Assembly: GCA_022772475.1 (NCBI GenBank)
Contig: JALEZQ010000017.1
Location: 1-48,403, forward strand
DNA length: 48,403 bases
Origin: Bacteroidales bacterium
Lineage (GTDB): Bacteria > Bacteroidota > Bacteroidia > Bacteroidales > Bacteroidaceae
Direction: 5' to 3'
Under the pieces are notes generated by a model. The model was not told the DNA's origin. It ran no database searches and worked only from the letters and a program-made list of their open reading frames with translations. The translations under genes and the position numbers were made by a program. This document shows, piece by piece, positions 43,401 through 48,403 of this stretch (position 1 is the first letter of the stretch; every line of letters begins with the position of its first letter).

Positions 43401-43558
43401 ACTTCATCTATCGCCTGCGCATCTTCCCCGGCACCAAGTCCGGCAGCAGCTCGAGCGAACAGTCCGGCGAGCGCCAGCGCGGATGGGGACGCGGACAGGG
43501 CGGCTCCATGCCTGCCATGCCCATGGGCGGCGCCATGGGCGGACACGGCGGATTCTAA
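40457..43558 (+). CDS. Outer-membrane beta-barrel protein with carboxypeptidase-like domain
   Basis: A large outer-membrane protein related to TonB-dependent receptors (outer-membrane beta-barrel family 3 type). The signal peptide ends near VAPAVAQ. A carboxypeptidase-regulatory-like domain covers about residues 33-115 (VTGQVRNAQTKAPEEFVSTV). A plug-like segment follows, with STLEALVEQLPGVEVDDDG and VTEFLINGKDFFKGD, then a barrel of about 800 residues rich in Asn, Ser, Tyr and Arg. No SusD gene accompanies it, so a nutrient role is uncertain. The C-terminus runs on past the last strand into a Gly/Met-rich tail (GGSMPAMPMGGAMGGHGGF), odd for a barrel. It reads away from the AAA_14 gene and is followed by a hairpin. 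Confidence 0.88.
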   Translation: MSITLPSFLRKAVALAALTAAAVAPAVAQRFVVTGQVRNAQTKAPEEFVSTVLLRADSTAIVGAMTDEKGRFTLMARQAGRYIIKVSSVGSRTVYTNVALTAQADSVNVGTITLQSADHQLGTAVVTATVARVEQVNDTTQYNASAYRVPEGSTLEALVEQLPGVEVDDDGTIKWKGKAVTEFLINGKDFFKGDTKTAMKNLPVEIVNKIKAYDKKSDYTEMTGIDDGEETTVLDIVTKRALNESWITNVDLSMGSKDRYSAKFFLTRFTDRSRISAYGSANNINDRGFGSRGRMGGGSGLVATKSGGLDFSWENGRKKREAGRFEVGGNVNARHTSSDAITRTSSETFLTQGRSGSFGESFSRSGSSSTSLNSQLRLQWNPDTMTNISFRPSYSYSESKGNSMSRSATFNDDPNQIDGMYTPLDSMFVDALANSAMAAINPELLAIAINRNQNYSLSDSKSHNVSGNANFTRRLGSNGRNVSLRLQAGYQKNESNSYSLSDIKYFSGNRDGQFINQYSTSPVKNWNYGVRLGYVEPLGKQWFAELNYNYNFRYQDRDRGRYRLDSLGGAWADMVQSLAMFGTLPTIDDWMNIARDDYNSQYATYKYYNHSINVGVRYNTETVRFNAGVAINPEKTKMAYNRPGQHIDTLITRDVFTMSPQVRLRYRFSRTTNLDINYRGSSSQPSMTDLLAVVDDTNPLNISMGNPGLKPSWTDNMDLSFSTYDEDTQRTMAVRVNGQMRRNAISNRMIYDDKTGVSYRRPENINGNWSTNANFMINTPFTWAPTFSIASHTDVGYSNEVGYISRLSDSQGNISGAVAALDGTYEGYDRIFAAANSAKNTTKNLRLNENLTLTYRHDWFDINLNGRVNYQHARATLQESANMDTWNFSYGGSFNLRLPWNMTISSDMRMSSRRGYASSTMNTNELLWNAQIAQSFLKGNAATISLQFFDILHNQSNVSRALSATSRRDSWNNSINSYFMLHFIYRLRIFPGTKSGSSSSEQSGERQRGWGRGQGGSMPAMPMGGAMGGHGGF

Positions 43559-43602
43559 CCTCGACCCCATTCCCATTTACATCACACCACACATTCACCC
43601 CC

Positions 43603-43642
43603 GACATGCCCGGCAGACCAACCATCGTCTGCCGGGCATGTC
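43603..43642 (+). terminator. Hairpin after the barrel gene
   Basis: A perfect 16-bp stem (GACATGCCCGGCAGAC with GTCTGCCGGGCATGTC) closes an eight-base loop about 45 bases after the stop codon. It is followed by CCCTTTCC, only a weak T-tract, but the stem is very stable. Confidence 0.65.
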
Positions 43643-43774
43643 CCCTTTCCACCATTAGGGAAAAACGGCCGTCTCACAGCCCGAAGCCCGGCATAAAGCC
43701 CATAAATAACCTTAAATACAGCGCTGTGGGGAAAGATTCTCGGTTTGTAAAGCCAACGTTCCAAAATAAATGGG

Positions 43775-43782
43775 TAATTTTG
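43775..43782 (+). promoter_or_regulatory. -7 element before pnp
   Basis: TAATTTTG matches the -7 consensus, 46 bases before the pnp start. The only TTTG upstream is at 43744-43747, too far (27 bases) for the standard spacing. Confidence 0.45.
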
Positions 43783-43827
43783 CGCGAATTATTGACGAAC
43801 TATAAGAAATTGTAAAACAACAAACCG

Positions 43828-46044
43828 ATGAACGTGATTACGAAGACCGTCGCCCTGCCTGATGGACGCACCATCAGCATCGAGACCGGCAAACTGGCCA
43901 AGCAGGCCGACGGCGCCGTCATGCTCCGCATGAACAACACCATGCTCCTCGCTACCGTCTGTGGAGCCAAAGAAGCCAACCCCGGCACCGACTTTATGCC
44001 GCTGCAGTGCGACTACAAAGAGAAATACTCCGCTGTAGGCCGCTTCCCCGGTGGCTTCACCAAGCGCGAAGGCCGCGCCTCCGACTACGAAATCCTCACC
44101 TCGCGCCTCGTTGACCGCGCTCTCCGCCCCCTCTTCCCCAGCAACTACCACGCCGAGGTCTTCGTGAACATCACGCTCTTCTCGGCCGACGGCATCGACA
44201 TGCCCGACGCGCTGGCCGGCTTCGCCGCTTCGGCAGCCCTCGCCTGCTCCGACATCCCCTTCGACGGCCCCATCAGTGAAGTGCGCGTGGCTCGCATCAA
44301 CGGCGAGTATGTGGTCAACCCCACCTTTGCACAGCTCGAGCAGGCCGACATGGACATCATGGTCGGCGCCACCGAGGAAAACATCATGATGGTAGAGGGC
44401 GAGATGAAGGAAGTGCCCGAAAGCGCCCTGCTCGAAGCCCTCAAGGTAGCCCACGAGGCCATCAAGCCCATGTGCCGCCTGCAGAAAGAACTCTCTAAGG
44501 AACTGGGCAAGGACGTCAAGCGCGAATACTGCCACGAGGTCAACGACGAAGAGCTTCGCGAGCAGGTGAAGCAGGAATGCTACGCCCCCGCCTATGCCAT
44601 CGCCGAGGCCGGCGACCACGACAAGCACCAGCGCGAAGACGCCTTCACGCAGATTCGTGAGGACTTCAAGGAGCGCTATGCCGCCGCACACGCCGAACTC
44701 ACGCCCGACGAACTGGAAGAGAAGAACACCCTCATCGACCGCTACTACCACGACGTAGAGCGCGACGCCATGCGCCGCTGCATCCTCGACGAAGGCAAGC
44801 GCCTCGACGGACGAAAGACCACCGACATCCGCCCCATCTGGTGCGAGGTAGAGCCCCTGCCCGGACCCCACGGCTCGTCCATCTTCACTCGCGGCGAGAC
44901 GCAGAGCCTCTCCACCTGCACCCTCGGTACCAAGCTCGACGAGAAGCTCGTCGATGACGTCCTGGACAAGAGCTACATGAAGTTCCTCCTCCACTACAAC
45001 TTCCCGCCCTTCTCCACCGGCGAAGCCAAGGCACAGCGCGGCGTAGGCCGTCGCGAGATTGGCCACGGCCACCTGGCATGGCGCGCCCTCAAGGGTCAGA
45101 TTCCTGCCGACTTCCCCTACACCGTCCGCGTCGTGAGCGACATCCTCGAGAGCAACGGCTCGAGCTCCATGGCCACCGTATGCGCCGGCACACTGGCCCT
45201 CATGGACGCCGGCGTGCCCATCAAGGCCCCCGTCAGCGGTATCGCCATGGGCCTCATCAAGAACCCCGGCGAAGACAAGTATGCCGTCCTCTCCGACATC
45301 CTCGGCGACGAAGACCACCTGGGCGACATGGACTTCAAGACCACCGGTACCCTCAAGGGTCTCACCGCCACCCAGATGGACATCAAGTGTGACGGCCTCT
45401 CCTACGAAATCCTCGAGAAGGCCCTCATGCAGGCCAAGGCCGGCCGCGAGCACATCCTCGGCAAGATGCTCGAGACCATGTCCGAGCCCCGTGCCGACTT
45501 CAAGCCCCACGTACCCCGCATCGTCGCCTTCGAGATTCCGAAGGAGTTCATCGGCGCCGTCATTGGCCCGGGCGGAAAGATTATTCAGGGCATGCAGGAA
45601 GAGACCGGCGCCACCATCACCATCGACGAAGAAGACGGTGTGGGCAAGGTTCAGGTCAGCGGTCCCGACAAGGCCAGCATCGACGCCGCCGTGGCCAAGA
45701 TTCGTGCCATCGTGGCCATCCCCGAAGTGGGCGAAGTCTATGAAGCCCGCGTCGTGAGCATCATGCCCTACGGCTGCTTCGTCGAGTTCATGCCCGGCAA
45801 GGAAGGCCTGCTCCACATCAGCGAGATCGCCTGGAAGCGCCTCGAGACCGTCGAGGAAGCCGGCATCAAGGAGGGCGACACCATCAGCGTCAAGCTCCTC
45901 GAGGTAGATGAGAAGACGGGCAAGTTCCGCCTCTCCCACCGCGTCCTCGAAGAGAAGCCCGAAGGCTGGGAAGACCGTCCCGCACGCCGTCCCCGCCGCG
46001 AGGGTGGCGAAGGACGTCCCGCACGCCGCGAGCGCCGCGACTAA
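43828..46044 (+). CDS. pnp: Polynucleotide phosphorylase
   Basis: Degrades RNA from the 3' end with phosphate, releasing nucleoside diphosphates; a core component of RNA turnover. Domains in order: first RNase PH domain ([20 protein letters not shown], then GGFTKREGR), a helical linker, second RNase PH domain ([19 protein letters not shown], later [16 protein letters not shown] with the catalytic acidic residues), KH domain ([15 protein letters not shown], near residue 580) and S1 domain (about 635-705, [20 protein letters not shown]). It ends in an Arg-rich tail ([19 protein letters not shown]). 738 residues is normal with that tail. It is a single gene between hairpins. Confidence 0.97.
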   Translation: MNVITKTVALPDGRTISIETGKLAKQADGAVMLRMNNTMLLATVCGAKEANPGTDFMPLQCDYKEKYSAVGRFPGGFTKREGRASDYEILTSRLVDRALRPLFPSNYHAEVFVNITLFSADGIDMPDALAGFAASAALACSDIPFDGPISEVRVARINGEYVVNPTFAQLEQADMDIMVGATEENIMMVEGEMKEVPESALLEALKVAHEAIKPMCRLQKELSKELGKDVKREYCHEVNDEELREQVKQECYAPAYAIAEAGDHDKHQREDAFTQIREDFKERYAAAHAELTPDELEEKNTLIDRYYHDVERDAMRRCILDEGKRLDGRKTTDIRPIWCEVEPLPGPHGSSIFTRGETQSLSTCTLGTKLDEKLVDDVLDKSYMKFLLHYNFPPFSTGEAKAQRGVGRREIGHGHLAWRALKGQIPADFPYTVRVVSDILESNGSSSMATVCAGTLALMDAGVPIKAPVSGIAMGLIKNPGEDKYAVLSDILGDEDHLGDMDFKTTGTLKGLTATQMDIKCDGLSYEILEKALMQAKAGREHILGKMLETMSEPRADFKPHVPRIVAFEIPKEFIGAVIGPGGKIIQGMQEETGATITIDEEDGVGKVQVSGPDKASIDAAVAKIRAIVAIPEVGEVYEARVVSIMPYGCFVEFMPGKEGLLHISEIAWKRLETVEEAGIKEGDTISVKLLEVDEKTGKFRLSHRVLEEKPEGWEDRPARRPRREGGEGRPARRERRD

Positions 46045-46084
46045 CTGACGCCGCACCGCCCGCGCCGCGACTAACTGACGCCGC
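46032..46084 (+). repeat. Short tandem duplication across the pnp stop codon
   Basis: The 23-base segment starting GCGCCGCGACTAACTGACGC occurs at 46032-46054 and again at 46062-46084, 30 bp apart. The first copy holds the stop codon of pnp; the second is downstream, non-coding and identical. Confidence 0.7.
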
Positions 46085-46123
46085 GGCCCGCAAGGGCTAC
46101 ACCCATATCGCATACATACAGAA

Positions 46124-46156
46124 GGCTGCAGCGCCCCCTTGGCGCCGCAGCCTTTT
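46124..46156 (+). terminator. Terminator after pnp
   Basis: GGCTGCAGCGCC pairs with GGCGCCGCAGCC (one non-standard pair) around a short loop and is followed by TTTT, about 80 bases past the pnp stop codon. Confidence 0.75.
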
Positions 46157-46189
46157 GGCGTTATGGCGCCCTCGGCGCCGAGTAAGCAC

Positions 46190-46235
46190 AAAAAAAGGAG
46201 GCCGTGCACGCGGTGTGCATTGGCCTCCATTTTTA
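46190..46235. terminator. Bidirectional terminator
   Basis: GGAGGCC (46197-46203) and GGCCTCC (46222-46228) form a stem with an A-tract before and ATTTTTA after, so it can work on both strands. It would back up the pnp terminator and also stop minus-strand transcripts from the sigma factor operon. The interval 46236-46418 holds nothing else apart from a short CGGCCG-rich hairpin near 46373-46391. Confidence 0.75.
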
Positions 46236-46418
46236 TTGTTGGTAGGTTATCCCGCTGGATAATGGGTGGTGAGAGAACTGAAACCTGACGCGGCGGGCCG
46301 CTGTGGCGGCGATGCCGTGCTGTTCAGCGTGTGGGGTGTTTTAAGAAAGCGAGCGACGTTTCACTCTTGGGACGGCCGCGTTTCGGCCGCGGGGGTATGT
46401 GGATATTCTGGTTTTCTT

Positions 46419-46457
46419 GGGGGAGTGGGGGAGTGGGAGGGAGTGGGGGAAGTGGGG
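46419..46457 (+). other. G-run cluster, possible G-quadruplex
   Basis: Six runs of three to five G (at 46419, 46427, 46434, 46439, 46444 and 46454) lie within 39 bases, separated by 2-5 bases. This meets the usual pattern for a DNA G-quadruplex on the plus strand. It sits just past the 3' end of the DUF4252 gene. Confidence 0.5.
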
Positions 46458-46472
46458 CGCGGTGCGCGCGGC

Positions 46473-46952
46473 CTATCGGCTGAGGCGCTGCAGGAAGTCG
46501 TCGCCGAGGCGGCCGGTGAAGTCGGTCAGGACGAAGGTGCCGTTGGGCTTGAGGCTGAGGATGACAATCTCGAGCGTGTTCTTGCCGCGGCGTCGGCGGT
46601 AGATGGCGCTGTCCTGTCTTTCGACGATGGGGATGTAGCGCTTGTTGTTGCGGTGTGCCAGGTCCTGTGCCAGATTGAAGAGGCTGGCTCCGCTGCTGTC
46701 GCCCGGCGGCGTGGTGACGATGCGCAGGGTGCGAATCTCGCTGAGCAGTTGTCGGCGCTCGGTGTTGTCCTCGCAGGCCGGCAGTTGGAGCACGCGCTCC
46801 ATCATGGCAGGGCTCACCGTCTTGCACGTCAGGCTGTAGCGGTCCTGATGCAGCGAGAAGAAGCGCGAGGCGAAGTCTTGCTGCTGCTGTCCTTTGGCGT
46901 CGGTGACGACGGCGACGAGGAGCATGACGATGATGACGAGGCGTGCTTTCAT
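46473..46952 (-). CDS. DUF4252 family protein
   Basis: A small exported protein (159 residues) of the DUF4252 family, common in Bacteroidota and of unknown function. It has a signal peptide (LVIIVMLLVAVVTDAKG) and no lipobox. The family features are the pattern LSEIRTLRIVT in the middle and the C-terminal strand LEIVILSLKPNGTFVLTDF, followed by TGRLGDDFLQRLS. Its start overlaps the stop codon of the putative anti-sigma gene by four bases, so the two are translated together. Members are often found next to ECF sigma factor genes in this phylum, as here. Confidence 0.8.
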   Translation of the reverse strand: MKARLVIIVMLLVAVVTDAKGQQQQDFASRFFSLHQDRYSLTCKTVSPAMMERVLQLPACEDNTERRQLLSEIRTLRIVTTPPGDSSGASLFNLAQDLAHRNNKRYIPIVERQDSAIYRRRRGKNTLEIVILSLKPNGTFVLTDFTGRLGDDFLQRLSR

Positions 46953-47485
46953 TTTCTTGTCGCAGGTGTGGCGTTGTGGCTGCTGTCGGCGGCTACGCTG
47001 TCGGTCTGTGCGGCGTCTGCTGTGGCTTCGCGGTAGGTGTGGCGGATGTCCTGCAGCACGTTGTCGATGACTTCGAAGGCCTCTTCGGGCGAGGAGTAGG
47101 TGTCCTGATAGGCCGCGGCGTTATAGTCCCACAGCGGTTTCTCGGGCGTGCCCTGTGCGATGTGGTTCACCACCGAGCCGATGGTCACTGCCACGCCGAT
47201 GACGGCGGCGGCGTGCATCAGCGGTCGCAGGCGCACCATGAAGGGGCGTCGGCCGTGGTGCTGCTCGTCCTTCATGCCTATGCGGGCCAGGACGCGCTCG
47301 TCGAAGCGGGCATCCAGATGGGTCTGTGCCTCCTCCTGCATGGTCTGGAAGAGCGGGCGGTAGGCGGCGAACGCCTCCGGCAGTTCGCGCTGGGCGAAGA
47401 AGGCGCGGAGCACGGCTTCCTCGTCGGGGCTTGTCTCGGCCGCCCAGTAGCGTTCAAGGAGTTGTTCGATATACTTATAATCCAT
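46949..47485 (-). CDS. Putative anti-sigma protein, one membrane span
   Basis: No firm family is recognised. The layout is that of an anti-sigma factor: a cytoplasmic N-terminal part of about 85 residues (YIEQLLERYWAAETSPDEEA resembles the N-terminal helix of such proteins), one membrane span (about residues 88-106, LMHAAAVIGVAVTIGSVV) and a periplasmic tail of about 70 residues rich in Ala, Asp, Ser and Thr. The gene overlaps the sigma factor gene by 11 bases and the DUF4252 gene by four. It has no zinc motif HxxxCxxC, so it would not be a ZAS-type anti-sigma factor. Confidence 0.7.
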   Translation of the reverse strand: MDYKYIEQLLERYWAAETSPDEEAVLRAFFAQRELPEAFAAYRPLFQTMQEEAQTHLDARFDERVLARIGMKDEQHHGRRPFMVRLRPLMHAAAVIGVAVTIGSVVNHIAQGTPEKPLWDYNAAAYQDTYSSPEEAFEVIDNVLQDIRHTYREATADAAQTDSVAADSSHNATPATRK

Positions 47486-47987
47486 GGTGAATGTGCTTGG
47501 TGATGAAATTTTTGAGGGCCTGTCGTGCGCGGTGTGTGAGCACCTTGACGTTGTCCTCGCTGAGGCCCGTGATGGCGGCGGTCTCGGCCACGCTGTGCCC
47601 TTCGATGTCGCGCAGCTGGATGATGGTGCGCTGTGGCGGCGGCAGACTGTCGATGCACTGCCTGAGGCGCTGTCGCCGTTCGTCGTCTTCTATCTGCTGC
47701 TGCACGTCGGGCGTGCTGTCGGGGCGGTCGTCGCGGTCGTCGTCCAGGCTTTCGTTCTGCCGCTCGCGCTGCCGCAGGTGGTCGATGGCCAGGCGGTGTG
47801 TGGCGGTGAGCACCCAGGCTTCGATGGAGCGTACGCCGGCGAGCATCTGCCGCTGTTCCCATGCGCGGACAAGGATGTCTTGCGTGATGTCCTCCGCTTC
47901 TTCGCGATTCAGACACACGCGCAAGGCCAGACGGAAGATTTTGTCTTTGAGTGGCAACAGGTCTTGTCTGAAATCTATTGTTTCCAT
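47475..47987 (-). CDS. ECF-type RNA polymerase sigma factor
   Basis: A two-domain alternative sigma factor of the ECF group (170 residues). Region 2 covers about residues 12-82, with NREEAEDITQDILVRAWEQR and EAWVLTATHRLAIDHLR. Region 4 covers about 112-165, with LPPPQRTIIQLRDIEGHSVA and the helix-turn-helix ETAAITGLSEDNVKVLTHRA. The linker is very acidic (ESLDDDRDDRPDSTPD). It is first in a three-gene overlapping unit with the putative anti-sigma and DUF4252 proteins, so it probably responds to an envelope signal and may control its own operon. Confidence 0.93.
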   Translation of the reverse strand: METIDFRQDLLPLKDKIFRLALRVCLNREEAEDITQDILVRAWEQRQMLAGVRSIEAWVLTATHRLAIDHLRQRERQNESLDDDRDDRPDSTPDVQQQIEDDERRQRLRQCIDSLPPPQRTIIQLRDIEGHSVAETAAITGLSEDNVKVLTHRARQALKNFITKHIHHGL

Positions 47988-48030
47988 GGGCTTCTATTGG
48001 TAAGACGAATGGGCCGGGCGAAAGGTTACA

Positions 48031-48038
48031 CAAAAATA
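48031..48038 (-). promoter_or_regulatory. -7 element before the sigma factor operon
   Basis: TATTTTTG on the minus strand fits TAnnTTTG and would give a leader of about 37 bases. No TTTG is present at the -33 position, which would be consistent with use by an alternative sigma factor or with a weak promoter. Confidence 0.45.
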
Positions 48039-48131
48039 CCACTTTTTTTCTCTCCTCGCCGCCGTTGCCACATCGGGGCGCCGCGGTCGCCACCTCGGGC
48101 GTGCTCTTTTTGCGAAAAACGGGGAAAAGGC

Positions 48132-48162
48132 TTTGTCATGCCGCAGGATAGGCGTAACTTTG
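48132..48162 (+). promoter_or_regulatory. Consensus promoter at the right edge, plus strand
   Basis: TTTG (48132-48135), 19 bases and TAACTTTG (48155-48162) are exact matches to the Bacteroidota consensus with ideal spacing. It points out of the window. Confidence 0.75.
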
Positions 48163-48403
48163 CAGCCGAAAACGAACGAGGACAGATTTGCCTGCTTGCA
48201 ACCTCAAGAAAAAATGCTAAAATGCCAGAGCCTCTTACGGGCCGCGCCGATGGGATGTCTTCCCTGCGTGCGGGCTGCCGCGGGGGCCGCCACATTGCCG
48301 CAATGCTGCCCGCCGCCATGCCGCGGGTGTGCGCTCTGTCCTGACGTTCTGCTTCAGCACAGCCCACCACCACAAGGGTGAGGGCCGCGGGGCAGATTTT
48401 TTT
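48163..48403 (+). other. Transcribed edge region without a clear gene
   Basis: Downstream of the plus-strand promoter the sequence is very GC-rich. Two short frames begin with ATG at 48213 and 48222 and end at 48381 and 48344; both have Cys/Pro/Arg-rich compositions unlike real proteins. The third frame stays open to the window end but has no ATG. The window ends in a T-run (from about 48397). This may be a leader, a small RNA or the start of a gene beyond the edge. Confidence 0.4.

Noticed and set aside
43789-46230. Minus-strand open frame of 813 codons opposite pnp
   Set aside because: A mirror of pnp codon use; pnp is conserved over its full length with all domains.

Overview
The window looks like chromosomal DNA from a Bacteroidales bacterium (phylum Bacteroidota). 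The reasons are two SusC/SusD pairs with lipoprotein signals, a complex I operon of eleven subunits without NuoE, NuoF or NuoG, DUF5686, DUF4252 and AAA_14/DUF4143 proteins, a tmRNA tag of the form GENxxALAA, and many promoters of the Bacteroidota type (TTTG, about 19-20 bases, then TAnnTTTG). The genus cannot be fixed from the sequence; the fairly high GC content would fit Prevotellaceae or Muribaculaceae relatives.

Layout. 1-853: non-coding, with a 189-bp hairpin-rich element, a partial copy of it and a 71-bp tandem duplication. 928-19152 (minus): one long apparent operon, read FAS1 lipoprotein (four FAS1-like units) - SusC - SusD - FAS1 lipoprotein - FAS1 lipoprotein - SusC - SusD, with a promoter near 19215-19250 and a terminator at 854-892. 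It contains no glycan-degrading enzyme and no dedicated regulator. 19153-20489: a long non-coding region with palindromic sites. 20490-21620 (minus): a secreted GH43 enzyme. 21736-22135 (minus): tmRNA. 22351-32746 (minus): nuoA-B-CD-H-I-J-K-L-M-N. 32747-33921: non-coding by protein criteria, but with a probable 175-nt RNA that has its own promoter and terminator, a promoter placed right before a terminator, inverted repeats and a second copy of the 189-bp element.

33922-36543 (minus): DUF5686 outer-membrane protein. 36652-38610 (minus): an AAA ATPase followed by a DUF4435 (TOPRIM-like) protein, the gene pair that defines PARIS anti-phage systems, here with a short ATPase. 38817-40172 (minus): AAA_14/DUF4143 ATPase, preceded by three direct repeats spaced exactly 33 bp apart. 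40457-43558 (plus): large outer-membrane beta-barrel protein. 43828-46044 (plus): polynucleotide phosphorylase. 46473-47987 (minus): ECF sigma factor, a one-pass putative anti-sigma protein and a DUF4252 protein in overlapping order. The right edge holds a good plus-strand promoter with no convincing gene behind it.

How the parts fit. The SusC/SusD/FAS1 operon should build two TonB-dependent outer-membrane uptake complexes together with three surface or periplasm-facing lipoproteins of adhesive type; the ligand is unknown and need not be a glycan. The nuo operon should form a proton-pumping quinone reductase fed by an electron donor other than NADH through NuoEFG. The least explained signals are the FAS1-SusCD assembly, the PARIS-like pair, the RNA upstream of nuo, and the hairpin element found at both ends of the first 34 kb.
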